DNA of 64,000 nt from Mycobacterium sp. DL (GTDB lineage: Bacteria > Actinomycetota > Actinomycetes > Mycobacteriales > Mycobacteriaceae), in contig NZ_CP155796.1 of the NCBI RefSeq assembly GCF_039729195.1, positions 186,001 through 250,000 on the forward strand. The letters run 5' to 3'. The notes beneath the pieces were generated by a model, which saw only the letters and a list, made by a program, of their open reading frames with translations, did not search any database and was not told where the DNA came from. This document shows, one piece after another, positions 9,775 through 17,523 of the stretch; within the stretch, counting starts at the first letter, position 1, and every line of letters begins with the position of its first letter. The translations under genes were made by a program, and so were the position numbers.

Positions 9775-9834
9775 GAAGACCTCCGAGTGAAGTGCGAGCT
9801 GTCTAGGAACACACCACTCACTCTGGAGGTCTTC
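9775..9834 (+). promoter_or_regulatory. Hairpin sequestering the transposase ribosome-binding site
   Basis: Bases 9775-9789 (GAAGACCTCCGAGTG) pair with 9819-9834 over 15 positions with one bulged T at 9824, leaving a 29-nt loop. The right arm contains the Shine-Dalgarno GGAGGT (9825-9830) and ends one base before the GTG start. RNA reading in from outside through the element's left end would carry the whole hairpin and hide the site. This is the layout known from IS10 and IS50 for protection against read-through expression. Confidence 0.7.
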
Positions 9835-10824
9835 GTGGTCCACCGTAACGCCCCGCTGTCAGAAACCGGTCGCCTGCGCCTGGCTCGTTGCATTGTTGAG
9901 GACGGCTGGTCGCTGCGCCGAGCCGCCGAACGGTTCCAGGTCGCGGTCACCACCGCCCAGCGGTGGGCGCAGCGCTACCGCCAGGAGGGGCCGGCTGGGA
10001 TGGCTGACCGCAGCTCACGGCCCCATCGCAGCCCCAATCAGACCCCGACGCGCACCGAACGCCGCATCATCAAAGTCCGGGTGCTGCGCCGGTGGGGCCC
10101 GGCCCGAATCGCCTATCTGCTGGGCCTCAACGTGTCCACGGTGCATCGGGTCTTACGCCGCTACCGAGTCGCGCGATTGCGATGGCTGGACCGCCCGACG
10201 GGGCGTGTCATCCGCCGAATGGAGTCCGCTGCTCCCGGCGATCTGGTGCATGTCGATGTCAAGAAACTCGGCAAGATCCCCGCCGGCGGCGGCTGGCGCA
10301 AACTGGGCCGCACGGCGGGCAACCGCAACTCCAACGCCGACAAGAGCAGCGGGGTCTTCAGCAAGTACCGCAACCCGGTGCGCGGCTATCACTTTCTGCA
10401 CACCGCCCTTGATGCCCACTCCCGGCTGGCCTACTCGGAAATGCTGACAGATGAACGCAAAGAAACCGCCGCAGAGTTCTGGACCCGGGCCAACGCCTGG
10501 TTCCTAGAGAACGGCATCGCTGTGCGAAATGTGTTGACCGACAATGGCTCCTGCTACAGATCGCACGCGTTCCGTGATGCGCTCGGCGACATCAAGCATC
10601 GCAGGACCCGACCCTATCGACCGCAGACCAACGGCAAGGTGGAGCGATTTCACCGCACCCTTGCCGATGAATGGGCCTACGTGCGGCTCTACACCAGCGA
10701 CGCCGAACGTTGCGCCGAGTTCCCGCTCTGGGTGCATCACTACAATCACCACCGCGGCCACACCTCACTCAAGGGTCAAGCACCCGCCAGCCGCTTACCT
10801 AACCTCTCAGGTCAGTACAGCTAG
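9835..10824 (+). CDS. IS481-family DDE transposase
   Basis: A 329-aa transposase. The N-terminal half carries helix-turn-helix segments (WSLRRAAERFQVAVTTAQRW and STVHRVLRRY). The catalytic rve core has Asp141 in HVDVKK, Asp236 in LTDNGS and Glu270 in NGKVERFH, numbered from the GTG. GTG at 9835 is chosen because GGAGGT lies 4 nt upstream. An ATG-like longer frame from 9787 has no ribosome site and starts within the hairpin. The frame reads through the right inverted repeat, and its TAG stop (10822-10824) lies in the duplicated target bases, not in the element itself. Confidence 0.93.
   Translation: MVHRNAPLSETGRLRLARCIVEDGWSLRRAAERFQVAVTTAQRWAQRYRQEGPAGMADRSSRPHRSPNQTPTRTERRIIKVRVLRRWGPARIAYLLGLNVSTVHRVLRRYRVARLRWLDRPTGRVIRRMESAAPGDLVHVDVKKLGKIPAGGGWRKLGRTAGNRNSNADKSSGVFSKYRNPVRGYHFLHTALDAHSRLAYSEMLTDERKETAAEFWTRANAWFLENGIAVRNVLTDNGSCYRSHAFRDALGDIKHRRTRPYRPQTNGKVERFHRTLADEWAYVRLYTSDAERCAEFPLWVHHYNHHRGHTSLKGQAPASRLPNLSGQYS
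10798..10819. repeat. Right terminal inverted repeat of the IS
   Basis: Read on the minus strand it begins TGTACTGACC and matches the left end (9729-9750) at 17 of 22 bases. It also encodes the last residues of the transposase. The duplicated target GCTAGA follows at 10820-10825. Confidence 0.88.
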
Positions 10825-11096
10825 ACGCGCTGACCCGTGAGCGGCTGCAGGAGGACGTCCGGCAGGTCAGCGCGGAGTCCGGCCGGACGACCGTCTTCGT
10901 CACCCACAGCGCCGACGAGGCGGCGTTCCTCGGATCGCGGATCGTGGTCCTGACGCGTCGTCCTGGCCAGGTCGCGCTGGATCTTCCTGTCGATCTGCCC
11001 CGCACCGGGGTGGATCCCGACGAGCTTCGGCGATCACCCGAGTACGGCGAGCTGCGGGCCGAGGTCGGCCGGGCGGTGAAGGCGGCCGCCGCGTAA

Positions 11097-11272
11097 AGAT
11101 CGGCATAGTGATGCGACCTATTTCGCTATCTGGATAGTGCCGTAAGAATTGCGGCGCGAGGAAGTCTGCGCTTTCCCTAGCAAATTTGACGGGTTCTGAT
11201 AGTAATTGTTCACGGCGGTCCCCGGGTGGGCGTCGACTGCGACGCGCAGCCAACCGATCAAAGGGAACGACC
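11097..11272. other. Intergenic region upstream of the PGRS-like gene
   Basis: 176 bp with lower GC than its neighbours. It holds a small dyad, CTATC-TG-GATAG (11126-11137), and a TTGACG hexamer (11186-11191) that could be a -35 element, but no convincing -10 at the right spacing. Just before the start, AAGGGA serves as a ribosome site. Confidence 0.4.
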
Positions 11273-12910
11273 GTGCGGACATTCAATGCTGTCGGTCGAG
11301 TGGGAACGCTCGCGCTGGCGTTGGGTTGCTCCGCCGCGTTCAGCCTCACCCCTGCCGGCGCCGTGACAACGCCGGGCCACATGGCGTACGCCAGAGACGG
11401 CAAGGTCGTGACGCAGATCGGGACGGCACGGGCAACGGCCGCATACCCGGGCGCCGAAGCCATTGCGAGGGGATTGAACGCGTCCGCGACAGCGGCCGGG
11501 CGGAATGAGAATCCCCATGCCTCTGTGAACGGCGACGACAGCAATGGTGTCGCGTCAGGCAAGTACGCCTCTGTCGACATCAACGGGTCAGCCACAAAGG
11601 TTTCGGCATATGACAGCAGGGCCGACATCACCGGTGATCGCGCAATGATCACCGCTGTGGGTGTGTACGGGGAGGTCAGAATTGAGGGTGACGACAACTT
11701 CGTGCGGATGATGGGTGACGGCAACAGAGTGCTGATTGTCGGCTCTGGGAACGAGGTCCGACTATCTGGTGAGGCCAGTTCGGTCATCATCAGGGCAGAT
11801 TCACAAACGGTATCCGCCCGGGATGGCGCGCGGATCTGTATCGGGACAGGTTGTCCGCCGTCGCTGCGGGTCGCGGCGTGGCTAGTTGGTTCGGATTCCG
11901 CTGTGGGGGTTGGTGGTTGGTCCGGGGGGCCGTTGTTCGGGTTATTCGGTGATGGGGTGGATGCTGCGGCGGATTGTGTGGGTGCGGCGTGCGATGGTGG
12001 CCGAGGCGGGTTGATCTTCGGCAATGGTGGTGATGGCGCCAATGGTGGGGTCGGTGGTGCGGCGGGGTTGTTCGGTAACGGCGGTGCCGGCGGCGGATCG
12101 ACCGTCGACAACGGCGTCGGCGGTGCCGGGGGCCGTGGTGGTCTGCTCCTGGGTAACGGTGGGCGCGGCGGTGCAGCGTCCGGGGACAACGGCCGCGGCG
12201 GTGAGGGCGGAGATGCGGTGCTGGTCGGGCGTGGTGGTCGCGGCGGCGACGGTGGTTCGCTTACCGTCGATACCGGCTTCGGCGGGGACGGCGGCGCGGG
12301 CGGGTTGATATCTGGTCACGGTGGTGACGGCGGCACGGGCACAGGGGTTTTCACCGGCATCGGCGGTGACGGTGGTGATGCTCGCGGTGTCGGTCACGGC
12401 GGTCATGGTGGCGCCGGTGTCGGTACGGATGCGACCGAGGGTGTGGGTGTGGGCGGTTTCGGTGGTGATGCCGGGGCGGTCGGTGACGGTGGTGACGGCG
12501 GTTCCGGGTCGGGACCGTATGCCGGTGTGGGTGGTGATGGCGGTGACGGCGGCGATCTGGCCGGCGATGGCGGTGAAGGCGGGGACGCCGACGCTGATGA
12601 GGTGATCGGCGTCGCCGAGGGTGGCGACGGTGGGGATGCCGGTGAGGTGTTCGGTGACGGTGACGGCGGTGAGGGCGGTACCGGTGAGGCCGGCATCGTC
12701 GGTCGCGGTGGTGAGGGCGGTGATGGTGGCGCCCGCGACGGTGATGGTGGTGACGGCGGGTTCGGCAACACCGAGGGCGGTGACGGTGGCGACGCCGAGG
12801 ACGGCGACGGCGGTGATGGTGGCGACACCGACTCCACCGGTTCTCCCGGTGACGGCGGCGACGGATCCGACGGCGACGGCAGCAACGGCACCAACAACCC
12901 ACAAGACTGA
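11273..12910 (+). CDS. Secreted PGRS-like glycine-rich repeat protein without a PE domain
   Basis: A 545-aa protein in three parts. Residues 1 to about 31 form a signal peptide ([10 protein letters not shown], hydrophobic core, cleavage near PAGAV). Residues about 70-190 hold short alternating strands and turns ([40 protein letters not shown]), which suggest a beta-solenoid. From about 240 to the end runs a Gly-rich array of GGxGG, GGDGG and NGG units resembling the PGRS domain of PE_PGRS proteins. No PE domain is present. Export is therefore probably by Sec rather than ESX. GTG at 11273 is chosen because AAGGGA lies 6 nt upstream and the signal peptide follows at once. Function unknown. The repeats are unusually rich in Asp and may bind Ca2+. 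Confidence 0.75.
   Translation: MRTFNAVGRVGTLALALGCSAAFSLTPAGAVTTPGHMAYARDGKVVTQIGTARATAAYPGAEAIARGLNASATAAGRNENPHASVNGDDSNGVASGKYASVDINGSATKVSAYDSRADITGDRAMITAVGVYGEVRIEGDDNFVRMMGDGNRVLIVGSGNEVRLSGEASSVIIRADSQTVSARDGARICIGTGCPPSLRVAAWLVGSDSAVGVGGWSGGPLFGLFGDGVDAAADCVGAACDGGRGGLIFGNGGDGANGGVGGAAGLFGNGGAGGGSTVDNGVGGAGGRGGLLLGNGGRGGAASGDNGRGGEGGDAVLVGRGGRGGDGGSLTVDTGFGGDGGAGGLISGHGGDGGTGTGVFTGIGGDGGDARGVGHGGHGGAGVGTDATEGVGVGGFGGDAGAVGDGGDGGSGSGPYAGVGGDGGDGGDLAGDGGEGGDADADEVIGVAEGGDGGDAGEVFGDGDGGEGGTGEAGIVGRGGEGGDGGARDGDGGDGGFGNTEGGDGGDAEDGDGGDGGDTDSTGSPGDGGDGSDGDGSNGTNNPQD
11994..12870 (+). repeat. PGRS-type coding repeat array
   Basis: About 0.9 kb of imperfect repeats of GGCGGTGACGGTGGT-like units encode GGDGG and GGAGG motifs. 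The coding strand is strongly G- and GGT-biased. Long open frames on the opposite strand here are a result of this composition. Recombination between units is expected to change the length. Confidence 0.85.
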
Positions 12911-13000
12911 CCGAAGATCCTGATCTCGAAACGGCACCGATCCGGCATCGACATTCCCCGGCGGGTACGCCACGTGTCCTGATAGCCGCACGATGTCGGT

Positions 13001-13399
13001 ATGAGCATGGTGGTGGAACGTGGGCTCGCGAGATGCCCGCGATGCGTATCGGTCGCGGACTACGTCTTCATCGAGACCTCGCCTGACCCGGCGGACCGAG
13101 GGCTGCGCTACGAGGTGCGGTGCCGCAAATGCGGTGAATGTTATAGCGAGGACAGCGGCCCGGACGCGGTGATGCCAGTCGCGTTGGAGGAGTCGCTGAT
13201 TCAGTGGCCGCCGGACGTCGAACCGGTTCCGCCGCGGGACTGGCGCAACGAAGCGCGGGAGAAGTTGGCAGTGGCGGCCGAGCGCGGTAAGGCGGAGATC
13301 GACGTCCTGGGCAAGCAAGCGCAGAGCATCGTCGAACTCACCCGGACGTGGGTGCTGGAGCGCCGGTCAGCGCAGAGGGTGGATCACACCGGGGGATAG
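13001..13399 (+). CDS. Small protein with a predicted zinc ribbon
   Basis: A 132-aa soluble protein of unknown function. Near the N-terminus CPRC (about residues 12-15) and CRKCGEC (about 40-46) give two Cys pairs spaced as in a zinc ribbon. The middle is acidic and proline-rich ([14 protein letters not shown]). The C-terminal 50 residues are charged and probably helical ([24 protein letters not shown], split by no break). I do not recognise a named family. ATG codons at 13001 and 13007 are both possible. It stands alone between the PGRS-like gene and the small reverse gene, whose end it overlaps by 16 bp. Confidence 0.55.
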   Translation: MSMVVERGLARCPRCVSVADYVFIETSPDPADRGLRYEVRCRKCGECYSEDSGPDAVMPVALEESLIQWPPDVEPVPPRDWRNEAREKLAVAAERGKAEIDVLGKQAQSIVELTRTWVLERRSAQRVDHTGG

Positions 13400-13494
13400 G
13401 CGGGTGGCGGATACACCCCGCGCAGAATCCAGGCGAACCAGTTGATGCCGTACTCCAACTCGTCGCTTGCGTCGTAATCGGGATTCGGGTCCAC
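13384..13494 (-). CDS. 36-aa aromatic- and proline-rich small protein
   Basis: This short minus-strand frame reads MDPNPDYDASDELEYGINWF followed by [16 protein letters not shown]. The GTG start is preceded by a strong ribosome site, GGGAGGT, with 6 nt spacing (complement of 13501-13507). The composition (acidic N-terminus, aromatic core, PPP tail) is unlike random high-GC frames. No membrane helix is clear, although the NWFAWILRGVY part is amphipathic. It ends convergently with the zinc-ribbon protein and is divergent from the TetR gene. Function unknown. The perfect ribosome site is the main reason to accept it. Confidence 0.6.
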   Translation of the reverse strand: MDPNPDYDASDELEYGINWFAWILRGVYPPPAYPPV

Positions 13495-13645
13495 CGCAAT
13501 ACCTCCCAGTCACCGTCAACCGGTATGCCGGCTTTGGCAGGAGTCTAGACCGGTCGCGTCCGCGGGAACAGGACAACGGCCTACACTGCACCAACCAGTT
13601 AGTCGGCCCTCGAAGTGGTGCGGGCCCTGCTTATAGTGAGTCGCC

Positions 13646-14293
13646 ATGTCTGAACCCGCCGCCACCAATGGGATGTCCCGCCGCGAAGAGCTGCTGGCCG
13701 TCGCCACCAAGCTGTTCGCCGCTCGCGGCTACCACGGCACCCGGATGGACGACGTCGCAGACGCGGTCGGCCTGAACAAGGCGACGGTGTATCACTACTA
13801 CGCCAGCAAGTCGCTGATCCTCTACGACATCTACAAGGGCGCCGCCGACTTCACCGTCGACGCAGTGCACGACGATCCGTCGGCCTCGGCGCGGGAGATG
13901 ATCTACCACTTCACCCGACGGCTGCTCGTCGGCATCGCGAGCAACATCGAACGCGCCGCCGTGTACTTCCAGGAGGGTCCGTACATCACGGAGTGGTTCA
14001 CCGACGAGCAGGTGGCCTACATCCGGGAGAAGGAAACCCAGGTCTACGAACACGTCCGCGACGTGATCGACCGCGGTATCGCCAGCGGCGAGTTCTACGA
14101 CTGCGATTCCCACGTCCTGGCTCTCGGATATATAGGTATGACGCTCGGTTCCTACCGGTGGCTGCGGCCGCACGGCAGGCGGACCGCGCAGGAGATCGCC
14201 GTGGAGTTCAGCACGGCACTGTTGCGCGGCCTGATCCGCGACGAATCCGTGCGCGACGCTTCACCGCTGGGCGTCGACATCGCCGCCACCTGA
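13646..14293 (+). CDS. TetR family transcriptional regulator (Rv0158-like)
   Basis: A 215-aa repressor-type regulator. The DNA-binding domain (about residues 12-58) has the classic TetR pattern: LLAVATKLFAARGYHGTRMDD, then the recognition helix GLNKATVYHYYASKSLI. The C-terminal ligand domain is all-helical and includes FQEGPYITEWFTDEQ. Size and position two genes upstream of mce1R match Rv0158. The ligand and target genes are unknown. Divergence from the small reverse gene suggests it may control that gene or itself. Confidence 0.85.
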   Translation: MSEPAATNGMSRREELLAVATKLFAARGYHGTRMDDVADAVGLNKATVYHYYASKSLILYDIYKGAADFTVDAVHDDPSASAREMIYHFTRRLLVGIASNIERAAVYFQEGPYITEWFTDEQVAYIREKETQVYEHVRDVIDRGIASGEFYDCDSHVLALGYIGMTLGSYRWLRPHGRRTAQEIAVEFSTALLRGLIRDESVRDASPLGVDIAAT

Positions 14294-14348
14294 CGGTCTC
14301 CTCGTCGGCGCGGACCGGCACCTGATTCTCAGTCGATATGCTCAGCCA

Positions 14349-14789
14349 ATGCCGCTGGTGAGTAAGACGGTCGAGGTGTCAGCCCCCGCCGAATCGATCA
14401 TGGCGATCGTCGCCGACTTCGAGAGCTATCCGCAGTGGAACGAGGAGATCAAGGGCTGCTGGATTCTGGCCCGCTACGACGACGGGCGGCCCAGCCAACT
14501 CCGCCTCGACGTGGTCGTGCAGGGGCAGGCGGGCACCTTCATCACCGCGGTCTACTACCCCGGCGAGAACCAGATCTTCACGGTCCTGCAGCAGGGCGAC
14601 CACTTCGACAAACAAGAGCAGAAGTTCGCCGTGGTCCCGATGGGTCCCACGTCGCTGCTGACCGTGGACCTCGACGTGGAGACGAAGTTGCCGATCCCGC
14701 AGCCCATGGTCAAGAAGGCCATCGGCGACACGCTGGACTACTTGGCCGTCAACCTGAAGACCCGCGCAGAGCAGCTCGACGCGAACTAG
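14349..14789 (+). CDS. SRPBCC (START-like) protein, Rv0164-like
   Basis: A 146-aa protein of the polyketide cyclase/dehydrase or coenzyme Q-binding START-like group. It opens with the first strand and helices VSKTVEVSAPAESIMAIVADF, then ESYPQWNEEIKG, which is the typical [FY]-x2-[FY]-P-x-W motif, and ends in a long helix (VKKAIGDTLDYLAVNLKTRA). Such proteins bind hydrophobic ligands in a helix-grip cavity. The position beside mce1R matches Rv0164 (TB18.5). The ligand is unknown. Its stop overlaps the mce1R stop convergently by 4 bp. Confidence 0.82.
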   Translation: MPLVSKTVEVSAPAESIMAIVADFESYPQWNEEIKGCWILARYDDGRPSQLRLDVVVQGQAGTFITAVYYPGENQIFTVLQQGDHFDKQEQKFAVVPMGPTSLLTVDLDVETKLPIPQPMVKKAIGDTLDYLAVNLKTRAEQLDAN

Positions 14790-15487
14790 CGCTCAGAGGC
14801 CGAGCCCCACAGACCGGCCTGATCCAGCCACGCGATCAGTCGAGTGGCGGCGTCGGTGAACTGGCCCCTGACCAGCGCGACGACGGTGTCGACATCCCGT
14901 CGGCGGAGGGCGTCGATCAACTCCACGTGGCTGGCCACCGCCGCGTTACCCCATGTCGGGTCGGTGGCAAAAACTTGCGAGGGCAGATAGCGCGCGGTGT
15001 GCAGGAGAAACCACGCCAGCTTGACCCGGCCGCTGGCCTGGTTGAACGTCCAGTGGAAGCCGAGCTCGGCGCGGGCGATCTCCTCGTGATTCTGACGGTC
15101 CACCGCGTCCGCGAGTCGGTCGTTGAAGCGGACGAGCTCGTCGATGTCCCCGTCGGCGATGCGGTGGGTGGCCGTCGCGGCCAGCTCCTGGGCGATGGTC
15201 GACTGCAGCCAGAAGATGTCTTCGATGTCGGTGCGGGTCAGCAGAACCACCCGGTGGCCGCGGTGCGGCTCGAGTTCGACCATGCCCTCGCCGCGCAGCG
15301 TGCGCAGCGCCTCACGCACCGGGGTGATGCTGACGCCCAGGCGGGCGGCGGTCTCGTCGAGACGGATGAACGTGTCCGGCCGCAGCGCGCCGGTCATGAT
15401 CTCCGTCCGCAACCGGGAGGCCACTTCGTCAGAGAGTTGCTCACGCCGAACCGCGCCCGACGGTCGGGTACTGGCGAGCGCATTCAT
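14786..15487 (-). CDS. mce1R: GntR/FadR-type regulator of the mce1 operon
   Basis: A 233-aa regulator. The N-terminal winged helix has LSDEVASRLRTEIMTGALRP and the recognition segment ARLGVSITPVREALRTLRGEGMV. The C-terminal domain is helical and FCD-like (ELIDALRRRDVDTVVALVRGQ). It is divergent from fadD5, as in M. tuberculosis, where Mce1R (Rv0165c) represses the mce1 operon. An upstream frame is open for 35 more codons, but its sequence is unlike the family, so the ATG at 15487 is preferred. Its likely operator is the palindrome at 15581-15596. Confidence 0.85.
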   Translation of the reverse strand: MNALASTRPSGAVRREQLSDEVASRLRTEIMTGALRPDTFIRLDETAARLGVSITPVREALRTLRGEGMVELEPHRGHRVVLLTRTDIEDIFWLQSTIAQELAATATHRIADGDIDELVRFNDRLADAVDRQNHEEIARAELGFHWTFNQASGRVKLAWFLLHTARYLPSQVFATDPTWGNAAVASHVELIDALRRRDVDTVVALVRGQFTDAATRLIAWLDQAGLWGSASER

Positions 15488-15580
15488 CGGGTGTACACGG
15501 TCCTTCCGGCTGGATGTGACGAGGCTGCCATAGAGGTTGTCTCGACGCCGCCGGGGCCATAGTGTGACCGAGGCAACACC

Positions 15581-15596
15581 ATGTTTGATCAAATAT
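15581..15596. promoter_or_regulatory. Palindrome in the mce1R-fadD5 intergenic region, candidate Mce1R operator
   Basis: TTTGATCAAA (15584-15593) is a perfect 10-bp palindrome. Extending it gives a 16-bp dyad, ATGTTTGATCAAATAT, with one mismatched pair. It lies about 94 bp upstream of mce1R and 32 bp upstream of fadD5. This is where a repressor of both divergent units would act. Confidence 0.5.
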
Positions 15597-15627
15597 CAGC
15601 CTCCCGCAACCCTCACGCGCGCAGCAG

Positions 15628-17310
15628 ATGGAGTACGACACGTTGACCGATCCATCTGGCCCGTCGGGCCCGGTGACCGAACAGCCGTATCTGGCGCGCC
15701 GCCAGAATTGGACCAATCAGCTCGCGAGGCACGCGCTGATGCAGCCCGACAGCACCGCGTTGAGATTTCTCGGCCGGACCACGACCTGGCGAGAACTCGA
15801 CCACCGGGTGACGGCGCTCGCGGGGGCGCTGCACCGCAGAGGTGTCGGGTTCGGCGACCGGGTTCTCATCCTGATGTTGAACCGCACCGAGTTCATCGAG
15901 TCTTTTCTGGCGGTCAACAAGCTCGGCGGGATCGCCGTGCCGGTCAACTTCCGGATGACGCCGTCGGAGATCGCCTACCTGGTGTCCGACTGTGCCGCCC
16001 GCGTCATCATCACCGAGTCGGTGCTCGCGAAGGTGGCGGTGGGAGTGCGCGACCTCGACGAGACCCTCGGCACGGTGATCGTCGCCGGCGGTGTCGACGA
16101 CGATGCGGCCCTGGACTACGACGGGCTGCTGGCCGAAGGCGGTGAGACAGCGGCGCCGGTGGACATCCCCGATGATTCACCGGCGCTGATCATGTACACC
16201 TCGGGCACCACGGGCAGGCCCAAGGGCGCGGTGCTGACCCACAACAACCTCGCCGGGCAGGCGATGACGCACCTGTTCACCAACGGTGCCGACATCAACA
16301 ACGACATCGGGTTCATCGGGGTGCCGCTGTTCCACATCGCCGGCATCGGCAACATCATCTTCGGACTGCTGCTCGGGCGGCCGACCGTGATCTACCCGCT
16401 GGGCGCGTTCGAACCCGGGGAAGTGCTCGACGTTCTCGAGGCCGAGCAGGTCACCGGCATCTTCCTGGTGCCGGCCCAGTGGCAGGCCGTCTGTGCCGCC
16501 CAGCGTGCGAATCCGCGCACCCTCAAGCTGCGGACCCTTTCGTGGGGCGCCGCGCCGGCGTCGGACACCCTGCTGAAAGAGATGTCGCATACCTTTCCGG
16601 GGGCGAAGATCCTGGCCGCCTTCGGTCAGACCGAGATGTCGCCGGTCACGTGCATGCTCCTGGGCGAGGACGCGCTGCGAAAGCTCGGCTCGGTGGGAAA
16701 GGTGATCCCCACGGTGTCGGCGCGCATCGTCGACGAAGACATGAACGACGTCCCCGTGGGGCAGGTCGGCGAGATCGTCTATCGCGCACCCACGCTGATG
16801 GCGGGCTACTGGAACAACCCGAAGGCCACCGCCGACGCGTTCGCCGGCGGCTGGTTCCACTCCGGCGACCTGGTGCGTCAGGACGACGAGGGATACATCT
16901 GGGTCGTCGACCGCAAGAAGGACATGATCATCTCCGGCGGCGAGAACATCTACTGCGCCGAGGTCGAGAACGCCCTGGCCGCTCACCCCGACATCGTCGA
17001 GGTCGCCGTGATCGGACGCGCACACCCCAAGTGGGGTGAGGTTCCCGTTGCTGTCGTCGTCCTTCGTAGTTCGCTGGAGACCTCGGCCGGAGCCGCGCCG
17101 GAGCCGCCGGAACTGGCTGAATTTCTCGCGGACAGGCTCGCGCGCTACAAGCACCCGAAGGCGGTCGAAGTCGTCGAGGCGCTCCCACGCAACCCTGCCG
17201 GCAAGGTTCTCAAGACGGAACTGAGGGAACGATTCGGCGACCGGGATTCCATTGACGCTCGCGAAAGTTCCACTCTGCCAACGGTTTCTGCTGGGGCACA
17301 ACAAAATTAG
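15628..17310 (+). CDS. fadD5: Fatty-acid-CoA ligase FadD5-like, first gene of the mce1 locus
   Basis: A 560-aa ANL-superfamily enzyme that would activate fatty acids (ATP + CoA to acyl-CoA + AMP + PPi). The AMP-binding P-loop TSGTTGRPKG occupies residues 191-200. GQTEMSPVT, GWFHSGDL, DRKKDMIISGGENI and the C-terminal PRNPAGKVLKTEL lysine motif are all intact. Position and length match FadD5 (Rv0166), which is transcribed with mce1 and is linked to fatty/mycolic acid recycling. The ATG at 15628 has a poor ribosome site. A TTG at 15643 is an alternative. Confidence 0.88.
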   Translation: MEYDTLTDPSGPSGPVTEQPYLARRQNWTNQLARHALMQPDSTALRFLGRTTTWRELDHRVTALAGALHRRGVGFGDRVLILMLNRTEFIESFLAVNKLGGIAVPVNFRMTPSEIAYLVSDCAARVIITESVLAKVAVGVRDLDETLGTVIVAGGVDDDAALDYDGLLAEGGETAAPVDIPDDSPALIMYTSGTTGRPKGAVLTHNNLAGQAMTHLFTNGADINNDIGFIGVPLFHIAGIGNIIFGLLLGRPTVIYPLGAFEPGEVLDVLEAEQVTGIFLVPAQWQAVCAAQRANPRTLKLRTLSWGAAPASDTLLKEMSHTFPGAKILAAFGQTEMSPVTCMLLGEDALRKLGSVGKVIPTVSARIVDEDMNDVPVGQVGEIVYRAPTLMAGYWNNPKATADAFAGGWFHSGDLVRQDDEGYIWVVDRKKDMIISGGENIYCAEVENALAAHPDIVEVAVIGRAHPKWGEVPVAVVVLRSSLETSAGAAPEPPELAEFLADRLARYKHPKAVEVVEALPRNPAGKVLKTELRERFGDRDSIDARESSTLPTVSAGAQQN

Positions 17311-17523
17311 GGTCGGGGGGGTTTGTTTGCTAACGGTTGCATGTTCAATCACGCCGATGCCGTACGCGGCGGCGACCCCATCGGGTACAGTCCTGTGGTC
17401 TGTCTTACTACCAACCGGTAGGGAGACGGTTCTCACAGTGACGAGACCCAGGCTGGAAGGGGGCGTGCGACAGGTGCTGCCGGTGCGCTACGACAGCCGC
17501 GGAGACGTCGCGGGGACATCGCT
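17311..17523. other. Intergenic region between fadD5 and yrbE1A
   Basis: 213 bp without a convincing gene. A 91-aa forward frame crosses it but overlaps the fadD5 end and has no ribosome site. It contains a small dyad, CTACC-AACC-GGTAG (17408-17421). The gap is long for an otherwise tight operon and leaves room for a second promoter for the transport genes. Confidence 0.5.

Larger units (their letters stand above)
9729..10819 (+). mobile_element. IS481-family insertion sequence, 1,091 bp
   Basis: The element begins TGTACCGACC and ends, on the reverse strand, TGTACTGACC. The terminal inverted repeats (9729-9750 and 10798-10819) match at 17 of 22 positions and share a second block GTTAGG. It carries a single DDE transposase gene and is flanked by 6-bp direct repeats. 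TGT ends, a single reading frame and a length near 1.1 kb all fit IS481. It lies in the same direction as the transporter genes. The termini and transposase are intact, so it may still be mobile. Confidence 0.92.
9190..11096 (+). pseudogene. ABC transporter ATPase (TauB/SsuB type), split by an IS element
   Basis: The 5' part (GTG at 9190 to 9728) encodes Walker A GASGCGKST, the Q-loop VVFQQPRLFPW, the signature ISGGQQQR and Walker B LFLLDEPFAALD. The 3' part (10826-11096) continues exactly at that point with ALTRERLQ, the H-loop region VFVTHSADEA and a normal C-terminus. Removing the element plus one 6-bp target copy leaves 810 bp, an intact 270-codon frame (269 aa). As it stands, translation runs into the element and stops at 9768, giving a protein without the H-loop histidine and probably inactive. 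The start overlaps the binding-protein gene by 17 bp. Confidence 0.93.

Noticed and set aside
11994..12870. Possible CRISPR array
   Set aside because: Repeats are short, imperfect, in frame and without unique spacers. They encode glycine-rich protein.
10900..13318. Two long minus-strand frames (429 and 458 aa) opposite the PGRS-like gene
   Set aside because: They mirror the GGN repeats of the sense gene, giving Pro/Ser- and Thr/Val-rich strings without domains or ribosome sites.
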